The translations under genes were made by a program, and so were the position numbers. The notes under the pieces were generated by a model, which saw only the letters and a list, made by a program, of their open reading frames with translations, had not been told where the DNA came from and did no database searches. A DNA stretch of 64,000 bases from FEN-1297 sp964498065 (lineage in GTDB: Bacteria; Bacteroidota; Ignavibacteria; Ignavibacteriales; Ignavibacteriaceae): the NCBI GenBank assembly GCA_964498065.1, contig CAZCFZ010000018.1, forward strand, positions 5,384 to 69,383. Reading direction: 5' to 3'. Shown here one piece after another: positions 1 through 10,400 of this stretch. Each line of letters begins with the position of its first letter. Within the stretch, counting starts at the first letter, position 1.

Positions 1-2515
1 GTACAACCGCTGCAGTATTAATATCGGTAGTTATATTACCGTTGGCATCTTTTGAAATATAATGTGTATTTTCTGTCGGGAATATATCAAGCGAAGACTC
101 ACCCCTTGTATATGCCACTACAGCATAATAATATGTCCTTCCATTTGTTAGATTTTTATCCACATACGAATTTTTGATGCCAGAATCATCGCCAAGGAAA
201 TACGGTGCTCCGTTTGTAAGCTGATAAAGCGTTGGAGATGAGTTAAAGTAACCTGTAATCCCATCAACCAAATCACATTGGAAAATAGGTTCATAAAATA
301 CTTTTTGCCCTCTACCGTCGGAAATTTGAAGTGCATCGGAAAAGTCAGGATCTGTGCCTCTGTATATTTTATAACCTTCAAATTCAACTTTTTTGGTAGT
401 CTTGTCAATTGTATGTTCGGCCACTCTATCCCAGTAAAGGGTAACCTGCTTATCTCCCGGCACAGCAGTTAATGTCGGTTTATCGGGAGGCTGCGGGAAG
501 TTGTAATTAGCAGTATAAATAGTTTGAGCAATTTTTTTAGTTTTTATGGTTTCAAAAAGATTATCACCGAATAAAAGAGCAAGTGAAAATCTTTCAGTAC
601 TTCCTGCAAGAAGAGGGAAATAACCCGAAGCAACTATAAAGTCGCCGTCTTCTCCTTTAGTTGCAGTATTATTTACAACAGAAGCAGGCACATCAAAATA
701 ACCGGGATGCATCCTTCGCCACATATCAACTTCATTGCTCATAGTTATTGCGCCAGCAGGAACGAAATATTCAAAACTAGTTAGACCGATTTGATCAGAT
801 TCATCGACATCGGTTTTATCAATATCCGGTTCACCCGGTTCGCCGGTATCTAGAAGCCCATATATATTCAATTTAGATGAATCAACCGGAAGCCCGGGAA
901 CAACTCCCGGTTTTTGATATCCTGATGTAGGTTTACCATCACCTTCACCGAAATCTCCGGTTTGCGGTTTCCCATCCAACCCGACATCATCAGTTATTTG
1001 ACTCCAGTTATGATTGTTATCAATACCATCGTTGCGAGCTTCGTCAATCATGGGATCATTTAGACCTGTACCATCAATATAATCTTTATGCTGGATCGGG
1101 TTTAGCGTATCTATTAAAACTACTCCTTGAGGAGATTTTTTAAACTGCCTGTAATCCAGAATATAATTTTCATCAATTATTCCGTTTAAATTATTGTCAA
1201 TTCCATCATATGCATTCGGATTTACGGTTCCGTCTGCGCGTAAATTCCCTTCCTGAAGAGTTATACCGGGAGACAATTTAAATGGAACTCCCATTGAATA
1301 TACGGTTACGGTAGAATCGGGCATGATATATATTGATCTTTTATAAGTCTTCGGATCAATCAAAACTAATTTATCACCGGCATGAATAACTCTCGGATTA
1401 AAATCTTGAGCAGTAAAATATGGAGCATTAATTGTAAACTTAGCATTATCTCCATCGTTATCAATTCCGTCATATTGATTACCCGGAGATTCCAAAAAAG
1501 CATAAGCCACATATCCTACTGCAAACGGATTAGGCTGCCATTGGGGATTTGCTTCGGGACGGATATATTCATAACCTTTACCCGGTTCTATATCCCATGT
1601 ATAAGTTATATTTTGTCTTACATCGAAAAATGATGCGTCATCATTATATTCATCCCCCATAATTCCAACATAAGTTCCTACCAAAGTTCCGAATACAACC
1701 TGATCATAATTAGTGGTACCGTCATTCTTTATATTGTACAACCAAAAAATCACATTCTGTGCTAAGAAATTTGACCATTGTAAACCTCTGACAGAAACTT
1801 GTAAAGCTTCTCCTCTACGCGTAGGATCTGTTGAGTCCGGCGTAAATCCATACCTTTGAAACATTGACTGATCTTCATTATCATCCATCCAGAAATAACT
1901 TTCCTGATCCGCATTAAATTGAGCACGGCCAAAATATCCGTTCCAGTCGACTTTAGGAGTAATATATGTACCGTTAACAGCAACTGGTTTGCCGGTGTAA
2001 GTCCAATCCGGCTGATCAGGCCATTGATTCGGCCAGGTTTGCGGGAGATTGCTCATAGCAACACCGCCGATACTTTGATCAATTATAGGATTGTTGAATC
2101 CGGGAATCGGATCAAAACCCCAAAATTGTCCACCGGATCCCGATCTTCCACCGCCGGGTCTTGAAACAGGGGTAATCTGAACATTTACTACAGTATCTAT
2201 GTATCCAATAATATTTCCAAGCGAGTCTTTTTGGGGTATAGGAGGAAGCCTCAAACCGACAAGGGGACTGACATCACCCACATAGCCGTCTGCGTCATAT
2301 TTCCATGCGCCTCTAGGATAACCGGGCAAAGTTGAGGGCTGGGCAATGACGCCGTAATTGCCGAAAATAGTTCTTACCTGATTTCCTCTATGTACTCCAA
2401 ACGTACGGTAAACATAGCTTCCTCTAGCCTTTACTTCCCTGCTCTGAGGAAATGAATTTGAAACAATAAATAGAGAAATAAAAAAAAGATAAATAAAGTA
2501 TCTAAGTTTTGTCAT
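1..2515 (-). CDS. Secreted FN3-domain protein, C-terminus beyond the window (partial)
   Basis: An open frame of 838 codons without a stop runs from ATG at 2515 off the left edge. It starts with a signal peptide (MTKLRYFIYLFFISLFIVSN, then a likely cut after SFPQ), so the product is exported. Around residues 350 and 437 lie Asp/Asn-rich stretches (YDGIDNDGDN, YDGIDNNLNGIIDE) resembling calcium-binding thrombospondin-3/dockerin-like loops. A fibronectin type III-like domain begins near residue 672 (KPTLTAVPGDKQVTLYWDRV, later YKIYRG). The start lies 20 bp after the stop of the TonB-dependent receptor, so the two are probably one operon and the protein probably works at the outer membrane with that receptor. 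No SusD-like helical repeats were seen. A T9SS sorting tail would be expected further left but is not visible. The substrate is unknown. Confidence 0.85.
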   Translation of the reverse strand, partial: MTKLRYFIYLFFISLFIVSNSFPQSREVKARGSYVYRTFGVHRGNQVRTIFGNYGVIAQPSTLPGYPRGAWKYDADGYVGDVSPLVGLRLPPIPQKDSLGNIIGYIDTVVNVQITPVSRPGGGRSGSGGQFWGFDPIPGFNNPIIDQSIGGVAMSNLPQTWPNQWPDQPDWTYTGKPVAVNGTYITPKVDWNGYFGRAQFNADQESYFWMDDNEDQSMFQRYGFTPDSTDPTRRGEALQVSVRGLQWSNFLAQNVIFWLYNIKNDGTTNYDQVVFGTLVGTYVGIMGDEYNDDASFFDVRQNITYTWDIEPGKGYEYIRPEANPQWQPNPFAVGYVAYAFLESPGNQYDGIDNDGDNAKFTINAPYFTAQDFNPRVIHAGDKLVLIDPKTYKRSIYIMPDSTVTVYSMGVPFKLSPGITLQEGNLRADGTVNPNAYDGIDNNLNGIIDENYILDYRQFKKSPQGVVLIDTLNPIQHKDYIDGTGLNDPMIDEARNDGIDNNHNWSQITDDVGLDGKPQTGDFGEGDGKPTSGYQKPGVVPGLPVDSSKLNIYGLLDTGEPGEPDIDKTDVDESDQIGLTSFEYFVPAGAITMSNEVDMWRRMHPGYFDVPASVVNNTATKGEDGDFIVASGYFPLLAGSTERFSLALLFGDNLFETIKTKKIAQTIYTANYNFPQPPDKPTLTAVPGDKQVTLYWDRVAEHTIDKTTKKVEFEGYKIYRGTDPDFSDALQISDGRGQKVFYEPIFQCDLVDGITGYFNSSPTLYQLTNGAPYFLGDDSGIKNSYVDKNLTNGRTYYYAVVAYTRGESSLDIFPTENTHYISKDANGNITTDINTAAVV

Positions 2516-2535
2516 AATAATTCCACTAATTAAAC

Positions 2536-5325
2536 TTATTGGTTGAAATAAAAACTCATACCGAATTCAATTCTTCTTGGTTCGGAATAATATGAAGGAT
2601 TATTATAGTAATCCTGAACCGAATTTACCAAATGAGTCGGATTACCATTATTTAATGCCTCATATTCGGCAATTGTATAATCGGCTACACCGCTGTCATC
2701 ATAAACATTAAGCATGTTCTTAATATCAAGCAAATTATAAATTCTTAAAAAGATACTAAGTTTGTTATTACCGAGCATAAAATCTTTATAAGCTCTCAAA
2801 TCAATGTTGAATGTAGGAGGTTTAAGTCCGGCGTTTGTTAAAATTTGAGAGAGGTTTAAAGATTCCGTCGGTGTATATGGAAAACCGCTTCCATACTGCC
2901 CGATTAAACTAAATCCCCAATCTTGGTCGCCAACGTATGAAAAAGTAGCATTAACGGTTTGTGTCTGGTCCCAATTTAAACTCGTAAGCTGCTGTTCAGG
3001 TCTCTCACCGTTTGTATAAAGATTGATAGTTGCTTTCGGATCGGAAGCATTGCCTTTTGCAGATTGTAAAGTATAATCAAGAGTTGCAGACCAATGATTA
3101 GTTAATCTTTTAGTAACAGAAAGAACTATTCCTTTCACAAAGCCAAAATCGCTATTTACAAACTGTACATATGTAGCCGCTCCGCCGTATATAGGAATTA
3201 AGTTGGTGGCTGTACCTGCTAAGTTTCTAATATCCCTAAAATAACCGGTTACATCAAAAGTAATATCATCCGATATTGCCTGCTGAATTCCAACTTCACC
3301 GCTTTTGGTCTCTTCTGCTTTTAAATCAGCATTTCCAGCTACCCCTAAATTACCGGTTCCTTGTCCAAACTTATAATCCGGATTTTGGTATAACAGATCA
3401 AAGTTGGGTATCTGGAAGAAATGGCCGTATGAAAAATGAATTACACCCCGTGCGGTAATCGGGAAAGCAACCCCAAGCCGAGGGCTTATCTGAAATTTAG
3501 GTGTAGCTTTTTTGTACCAAATAGCCTGGCGCTGAGCTAATGTCATATTAATATGATCAGGTTCCACAGGATTATAAATATTCGGATCATATGGATCGTT
3601 TAATACATGGCCATCGGGATAAAAGTAATCTCCTCTAACCCCAATATTTACGATAAGAGATTTCAATTCAATTTTATCTTGTATATAAGCTGACGCTTCA
3701 AATGGTTTTTCCGTGTAGAGATTAATATTTAAATTTTGGTTCGGGTCATTGGGATTTGGTACATGCATTTGTGCATAAGGATTACCGGTGACATCCGGTC
3801 TCTGAAGTGAGTCAGCCTGGTATAAAAATGCATCTGCGTAAGTTAAATTATACTTGTTATATTCTAAGCCGAACTTTACCTGGTGAATTTGAGTTACTTG
3901 AGAGGTCAGATCAAATTTAATCCCATAATTACCGGTTGTTCGTCTGAATAATTCATTCCCTGTACCTCCGGTATAAAATGACGGCACCTCAGTAGGTGTA
4001 AGCTGAAAAAGCAGGGTGTTAGTCCATCGCGGATCGTTTACATCGGCATATACATATTTTTCGTATTGATTAAAGAAATAAGAAAAATCTAGCTTGTAAA
4101 ATGTTTCGGCGCTTAAAGTATGGGTTAAGGCTAATATATTGGTATTAGCTCTTTTAAATTGATGATAAAACCCTGCAGGATCATAAGTATAAAGCTGGCC
4201 GTTATCTTGAGAATAATCCTGATAATTCTTGTTATCAATAATATAATTATAATCTAACTTCACTCCTGTAAAAGGTTTCCATGTTAATTTTCCCTGAGCA
4301 TAAATTTTTTCATTCCAATTCATCGGAGCCCAAGAACTATCTCCCCTCCCGCTAGGTAAAGCACTTATTATATATCTTTGAGAAACAGGGAGAGTAGGGC
4401 CTAGATTAACAGTAATATTCCAGGGATTAAAAACATTTTGTCCGTAAATCCATCCACCGAAATAAATATAACGGGCATATGTGTAGAATGAAAGTTTATC
4501 AGGAATAATAGGACCGCTTATACCGCCTTCAACATCTCTAATATCACCGGGTCTGAAAGCATTATCATGTCTAAATATATCTGTGTGTGTAGTATAATGA
4601 CCTCCCCAATATGTTGTAAGATTCGCCTTGATCTTATCTCCGCCGTCTTTAGTTGCAATATTAACATAACCTGAAAGAGCTTTACCGTATTCTGCATTAA
4701 AAGCCCCGCTTACGAATTGTAGTTCTTGAATTGAATTTGTATTTACATCTACTACTGTTGAACCGTCGTATGCATCCGTTAACGGAACTCCGTCAATTGC
4801 ATAAACAATTTCACCGCTTCTTCCTCCTCTCACATGCAGGCCATTATTATCAACAATACCGGCCTGTAGGCTTAATACATCCTGGAACTCAGTAACAGGT
4901 AATGAAGATATCTGGTTGGCATCCACAATTGCTGTTGACGCTGTTAAATCCTTTTGGACAAGGGGTCTTTTAGCAGTAACAACAACCGTTTGAACCTGCA
5001 CTGCGGTTTCCTTAAGCGAAAAATCTTCTCTTGTCGTTAAATCAATTGAAACGCGAACGTCACGTAATTCTTCGGTCTGATAACCAACTGCAGATACCCT
5101 AATGTTATAAACACCCGGTGCTAATCCTAGGATTGAATAATTCCCATTTAAATCCGTAGCGGCGCCCATAGATGTACCTAATATTATTACATTTGCACCA
5201 ATTAAAGGTTCATTGTTTCCGGCATCAGTCACTTGCCCGGCTATCTTTCCGGTTTGGCCAAAAATTTCGTTAGATAATATTACAGATAAGATTAAAATGG
5301 AAAAAAGTTGTAGCCAAAATCTCAT
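2536..5325 (-). CDS. TonB-dependent outer-membrane receptor with carboxypeptidase-regulatory N-domain
   Basis: 929 residues. A signal peptide (about residues 1-23, ending IFGQ) is followed by a carboxypeptidase regulatory-like beta-sandwich (about 26-110; GQVTDAGNNEPLIGANVIIL), a TonB-box-like VQTVVVTAKRP near 113, a plug domain (about 120-235, with GLHVRGGRSGEIVYAIDGVP) and a 22-strand-type barrel ending in a short aromatic strand (FGMSFYFNQ). This is the usual architecture of Bacteroidota receptors that import large or scarce ligands using TonB energy. A strong ribosome site (GGAGGGATAC) precedes the ATG. It sits downstream of two response regulators and a beta-propeller kinase on the same strand, which suggests ligand-induced control. 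The ligand cannot be named from sequence; no glycan enzymes adjoin it within the window. Confidence 0.93.
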   Translation of the reverse strand: MRFWLQLFSILILSVILSNEIFGQTGKIAGQVTDAGNNEPLIGANVIILGTSMGAATDLNGNYSILGLAPGVYNIRVSAVGYQTEELRDVRVSIDLTTREDFSLKETAVQVQTVVVTAKRPLVQKDLTASTAIVDANQISSLPVTEFQDVLSLQAGIVDNNGLHVRGGRSGEIVYAIDGVPLTDAYDGSTVVDVNTNSIQELQFVSGAFNAEYGKALSGYVNIATKDGGDKIKANLTTYWGGHYTTHTDIFRHDNAFRPGDIRDVEGGISGPIIPDKLSFYTYARYIYFGGWIYGQNVFNPWNITVNLGPTLPVSQRYIISALPSGRGDSSWAPMNWNEKIYAQGKLTWKPFTGVKLDYNYIIDNKNYQDYSQDNGQLYTYDPAGFYHQFKRANTNILALTHTLSAETFYKLDFSYFFNQYEKYVYADVNDPRWTNTLLFQLTPTEVPSFYTGGTGNELFRRTTGNYGIKFDLTSQVTQIHQVKFGLEYNKYNLTYADAFLYQADSLQRPDVTGNPYAQMHVPNPNDPNQNLNINLYTEKPFEASAYIQDKIELKSLIVNIGVRGDYFYPDGHVLNDPYDPNIYNPVEPDHINMTLAQRQAIWYKKATPKFQISPRLGVAFPITARGVIHFSYGHFFQIPNFDLLYQNPDYKFGQGTGNLGVAGNADLKAEETKSGEVGIQQAISDDITFDVTGYFRDIRNLAGTATNLIPIYGGAATYVQFVNSDFGFVKGIVLSVTKRLTNHWSATLDYTLQSAKGNASDPKATINLYTNGERPEQQLTSLNWDQTQTVNATFSYVGDQDWGFSLIGQYGSGFPYTPTESLNLSQILTNAGLKPPTFNIDLRAYKDFMLGNNKLSIFLRIYNLLDIKNMLNVYDDSGVADYTIAEYEALNNGNPTHLVNSVQDYYNNPSYYSEPRRIEFGMSFYFNQ

Positions 5326-5749
5326 GTATCCCTCCGGGATGTATTAATTATTCTCATTCGTTTTCTCATATAATTAATTGTTCATTTTCTCTATTTACAA
5401 ATCTCTAAAGATGTTAAAATATCTTTCCTAAATTCATAAACGATGCTTAAACTTTAGATACATTCAATCAATTTTTTATTACATAAAAAGCTTTTATTAT
5501 TTTATACTTGCTTTTAATTCTCTCTCCAGCATTTTTAGCTTTTTATTTATTCTCGATATATTCTGTATACTTGTTTTATATAATGCGGGGTAAAATCATA
5601 CTGTAAAAACTATAAATTAAACCCGGACTAAACTACTACCTAATCATGGGTATTTTTAATTTTTCGTTAATAAAAGGAATAAAAACCCTACCTAAATAGA
5701 TAGGAAATATTTTATTACATTTTATCCGATCATTAAGCATTATTTTAAC
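5326..5749. other. 424-bp gap upstream of the TonB receptor
   Basis: AT-rich non-coding DNA between the receptor start and the stop of the first response-regulator gene. It must contain the receptor promoter or a leader. The only element I can point to is the GGAGG ribosome site just before the ATG. No clear Bacteroidota-type -33/-7 pair, hairpin terminator or riboswitch was recognised. Confidence 0.5.
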
Positions 5750-6388
5750 TTAAATAAGCCCTTCTTTAATTGCCTTTGCAACCGCTTCGGACTGTGAATG
5801 AACATGAAGCTTTTTATAAATATTCCTGAAATGAAATCTTACTGTTTCTATACTAATAAAAAGAGAATCCGCAATAACTTTAAAGCTGTTTCCTTCAACA
5901 AGTCCGCTTAATATCTCCTTTTCTCTGGGGGTTAATATCTGCTGCGAACCTCTGGATGTTACTTTATTTTTCTGCTGGAAAAAATCTATTACTTTTCTTG
6001 CTATGTGAGAGCTCATAGGTGCGCCGCCTTTATATGCTTCCTGAATTGCTTCCAGTAACTTTGAAGGGGGGGTTTTCTTAACTAAGTAACCGCAAGCACC
6101 GGCACATAACGCATCAAAAATGAGATCATTTTCTTCATATACCGTTAATACCAGAATTGTAAGATCAGACAAAATTGTTTTGGCTTCTTTTATTCCTTCA
6201 ATTCCGTTCATCCCCGGCAGACCGATATCCATTAATAAAACATCAGGATTCAATTTCTTTAAATTCTTCAGCATTAATTCGCATTTATCGAATGAAGCCA
6301 GACAACGATAACCTTCAGTACCGTCTATTAGAATTTTAAGTCCCTCACGAATTGTATCATTATCTTCAACAACAACAACATTAATCAT
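5750..6388 (-). CDS. NarL/LuxR-family response regulator (copy 1)
   Basis: 212 residues: a receiver domain (about 1-120) with acidic pocket E8/D9, phospho-acceptor D54 in LLMDIGLPG, switch T82 and conserved K104, then a LuxR-type helix-turn-helix (about 151-208; LTPREKEILSGLVEGNSFK). It is a DNA-binding transcription factor expected to be phosphorylated by the HisKA_3 kinase encoded upstream on the same strand. It is about 84% identical by hand alignment to the neighbouring regulator (6677-7315), with no gaps, so the pair arose by recent duplication. The recognition half of the DNA-binding domain is unchanged between the two. It ends 424 bp before the TonB receptor, its most likely target, though no binding site was identified. 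Confidence 0.95.
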   Translation of the reverse strand: MINVVVVEDNDTIREGLKILIDGTEGYRCLASFDKCELMLKNLKKLNPDVLLMDIGLPGMNGIEGIKEAKTILSDLTILVLTVYEENDLIFDALCAGACGYLVKKTPPSKLLEAIQEAYKGGAPMSSHIARKVIDFFQQKNKVTSRGSQQILTPREKEILSGLVEGNSFKVIADSLFISIETVRFHFRNIYKKLHVHSQSEAVAKAIKEGLI

Positions 6389-6676
6389 TCTATCATCCCC
6401 GTATATGATTAATTAAAAATTAGATTTGGTTTAATCATTTTAACTCGAACTATACTCCAATTTATTCTTTAACAGTTGTAAATCTATTACTATTTATTTA
6501 GTCACACTACTACATGAACATAGGTATTTTATGAAAACTATTTTTAATTTATAAAATAATACTACCTAATTAGAGTGGGCTAAATGAAATGAATTGCTTA
6601 ATTGTTTTATTGTCAAATTGTATTTAAAGATTTTGTTTTGAAAATTTGAAGGTCAAACAGTTCAGCAATTTGATAA
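6389..6676. other. 288-bp gap between the two response-regulator genes
   Basis: AT-rich spacer. Together with the gap after the kinase it shows that the two regulator genes are not tightly packed, so copy 1 may have its own promoter. No repeat, terminator or conserved promoter pair was recognised. Confidence 0.4.
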
Positions 6677-7315
6677 TTAAATAATGCCTTCTTTAATTGC
6701 TTTTGCCACGGCTTCCGACTGTGAATGGACATGAAGTTTTTTATAAATATTTCTGAAGTGAAATCTTACGGTTTCTATACTTATAAAAAGCGAATCCGCA
6801 ATAGCTTTAAAACTATTCCCTTCAACCAAACCGCTGAGAATTTCCTTTTCCCTGGGAGTTAATATGCTTTGAGGCTTTTGAGCAGATAACTGCTTTTTCT
6901 GCTGAAAAAAATCTATAACTTTTCTAGCAATGTTTGCACTCATTGGTGCGCCGCCCTGATGCGCTTCCTGGATTGCTTCCAGCAGCCGGGAAGGCGGAGT
7001 TTTTTTTACTAAATAACCGCATGCCCCGGCACATAACGCGTCAAATACCAAATCGTTTTCTTCATAAACGGTAAGAACTAAAATTGTAAGGTCGGGATAT
7101 ATTAACTTTGCCTTTTTAATACCCTCAATTCCATTCATACCCGGCAGGCCAATATCCATCAGCATTACATCGGGATTTAACTTTTCCAAATTCTTCAACA
7201 TTATATCACAAGCGGAATATGCCGCTACACAGGAATATCCTTCTGTTCCGTCTATTAAAATTTTCAATCCTTCACGGATCGCATCATTATCTTCTACCAC
7301 AACTACTTTTATCAT
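6677..7315 (-). CDS. NarL/LuxR-family response regulator (copy 2)
   Basis: 212 residues from the ATG at 7315. A longer frame from TTG at 7327 exists, but the MIKVVVVEDND start aligns exactly with the paralogue at 5750-6388 and is preferred. The receiver has E8/D9, phospho-acceptor D54 (MLMDIGLPG), T82 and K104. The LuxR-type output domain (LTPREKEILSGLVEG onwards) is almost identical to copy 1. By hand count about 33 of 212 positions differ, clustered at residues 28-38 of the receiver and in the interdomain linker (about 140-149). It is encoded 163 bp after the kinase stop and is the probable cognate regulator. Divergence around residues 28-38, on the side of the receiver near the kinase-docking helix, could affect partner choice; that is inference. 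Confidence 0.95.
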   Translation of the reverse strand: MIKVVVVEDNDAIREGLKILIDGTEGYSCVAAYSACDIMLKNLEKLNPDVMLMDIGLPGMNGIEGIKKAKLIYPDLTILVLTVYEENDLVFDALCAGACGYLVKKTPPSRLLEAIQEAHQGGAPMSANIARKVIDFFQQKKQLSAQKPQSILTPREKEILSGLVEGNSFKAIADSLFISIETVRFHFRNIYKKLHVHSQSEAVAKAIKEGII

Positions 7316-7478
7316 CATCTTCACCAAACATTAAATTTTTTCCAATTCCCAACCCGAATTTTTAAGATCCATATTAGAGCCGGCTACCGTATCGAATATT
7401 AAAATTAAGTTTTTTTACTTTTGAATTTAATATGGCTATATAACCTGTTAAAATCAACCGAGTACTTGAGAACCGACT

Positions 7479-10400
7479 TTAAAGGATATTTCCTTCAAAA
7501 ACCAATGTAGTACCTTCGCCTTCTTTAGAAATAATATCTACAGTTCCTCCGATAGCTTTTGCCCTTCTTTTAATATTTACCAGCCCATTGCCGGGAAAAT
7601 CATCGTTTATATTGAATCCTTTTCCATTATCTTTTAAAATCATCTCTAATTTTTTCCCTTTTACCAAAGCGTCAAGCGATATTTCCGTACAACAACTGTG
7701 TGTTATACAATTATTAATTCCTTCTTTAAAAATCAGATATAAATGCTGGCGGTGCTCCATTGACAATGAAACTTTTTCAAGAGATTTAATATTTTCCGAT
7801 CTGAACGAAATGCTGGCATAAGACGATAATTCGGTGTAAGTATCCCGTAGCCTTAAAATAAGATCGTAAAGCGAATCTCTTTTAGGATTAACAAGCCATA
7901 CTATGTCGCTCATATTATCAATCAGGTTACGCGAATTATCACTAATCATCTTAAGATTTTTTTTGATATCTTCAGCTGCATCATCAAGTTTTTGGGATAT
8001 CACTTCACTTAGAATGGATATTTCAGTTAAGCTCGAGCCGATATTATCGTGCAGGTCGGCGGCCAACTTAGTTCTAAATCTTTCTATATCCAGAAGGTGT
8101 TTTACCCTGAATGTAATAAACAATATTATAAAACCCCCGCCTAGTAATACCGCCAAAGAAATAAACCACCAAGTCTTCCAGAACGGAGGGAGAATGATAA
8201 TTGTCAGAGATACACCTTTCTCGTTCCAAACATCATCATTGTTAGAGCCCTTTACTTTAAATACGTAAGTCCCCGGATCTAAATTAGTATAAGTAACAAA
8301 GCGCCTATTTCCGGAATAAATCCAATTGTTATCAAATCCTTTCATCATATAAGCATATTGATTTTTAGACGGTGATGTAAAATCAAGTGCGGCAAATTCA
8401 AATGAAAAAACATTTTGGTAATATGACAATTCTATTTCTTTTGTATCGGAAATTGCCTCTTTAAGAGGAGAATTTTTAACACCTATTTCAACCGGCTTAT
8501 TGAATATTTGAAAACTAGTAATGACAATCGGAGGGATATGTTTATTATCTCTTAATTTCTCAGGGAAAAATGCATTTACACCGTTTGTTCCGCCGAAAAA
8601 TAATTCACCATTCAAGCCTTGATAACTAGCTCCCCAAAAAAATTGATTCCCCTGAAGCCCGTCGCTTTCAAAATAATTTCTGAAGGCTTTTGTATCCGGA
8701 TTAAATTTGGATAAACCGTTATCGGTACTAAGCCATAAATTACCTTCTTCATCACCAAGAATACAGTAAATTATATTGCTTGTTAGTCCGTCTTTAACCG
8801 AGTATCGAATAAAACGGGCATTTTCAGGATTAGCTTTATTTATCTGGTCCAGGGGCAGTTCATTTAAGCCGCCGCCGTATGTTCCGAACCATAGATTGCC
8901 TTGTCTATCTTCATAAACCGAAATTATTCTGTTATCGCTTAAGCTAAATTTATCATTCGGCCTGTTTACATAATGAATAAAATTAATATTGGATTTAATA
9001 TTTTCAATAGAACTGTTTCTTTTGATTAAAATTTTATTCAAACCATCCCATGTCCCTACCCAAAGATTTCCTAACTTATCTTCATGTATACACGATTGAA
9101 CCAGATTATTGCTTATACTATTGGAGTCATTCGGATTATTTACAAAACTGATAAAACGATTATTTTTTTTATCAAATAAATCCAGCCCAATACCTGTTCC
9201 AATCCAAAGTCTCCCATGTGAATCTTCATATATTGATTGAATTACATTATCACTAAGACCGGAAGAATTATCATCCGTATGATAAAAATGCCTGAATTTT
9301 AAATTATTATAATTATTATTGGAGAAATTAATTACTTCATTTAATCCGCCTCCCCATGTCCCGATCCAAAAATTTCCATATTTATCTTTAGATATTGCAG
9401 AAATCGAATTATCGCTGATGCTGTATTTATTATTCGAGTTGTGTTTATAAAAAATAAATTTATTCTTCGTTTTATCATAAATATCCAATCCCCCTCCTAA
9501 AGTACCGATCCAAAGCATCCCGGATTTATCCTGGTAAATTGCACGAATTGTATTATGGCTGAGAGAATTGGGATTGCCGGTTTCATGTTTATAATGAAGA
9601 AACTTCAGTCTTTCCCTGTCAAATTTAACAACGCCGTCTTCTGCGGTTCCAATCCAGATAAGTCCGGAATCGTCTTCATATAAAGAAAGGATATTGTTGT
9701 TGCTTAGGTTTGTTGAATTAGTAGTGACCTTACTAATATTAACAAAATTTCTCTTTTTATTGTTAAATTGAAAAAGTCCGCTGCCGGTTCCCACCCAAAT
9801 TACATCGTATTTATCTTCGAGAATTGAATTTATTCTGCTGTTATTTATATCTATACTGTTATTACGTTCGGTTAAATATCTGGTAAATTTATTTTCCTTT
9901 TCATTAAAACTATTGAGACCGTTAAGTGTTCCGATCCATAATATTCCGCTTCTATCGCGAAAAATTGAAAGAACCACGCTATTGCTAATGCTGTTTGAAT
10001 TATTTGGAACAGACATGTAGTGAGTAAATTTATTTTTAACAATATCGAATTTATTTATGCCCTTGTTGGTACCGATCCAAATAATATTGGAACTATCGGC
10101 ATAAAGAGAAAGTACATTGTTATCGCTTAAGCTGTTTGAATTTTTAGGATTATGCTTGTAATGGGTGAAAATGTTCTTCTTTAGATTAAATTTATCTAAA
10201 CCGCCGCCTTCAGTACCAATCCATAAATTGCCTTCTTTATCTTCCAGAATTGCCCTTACATTATTATTACCAATTGTATTTGAAACATTAGGCATATATT
10301 TATAATTAGTAAATTTTCCCGTCAGCGTATTCAGTTTGCTTAAACCTCCGCTGTTTGTTCCTATCCATAAATTCCTGTCTTTATCTTCATAAAGCGTCCA

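Noticed and set aside
7903..8268. 121-codon plus-strand frame inside the sensor kinase gene
   Set aside because: Antisense to the HisKA_3/transmembrane region, which is clearly coding on the other strand.
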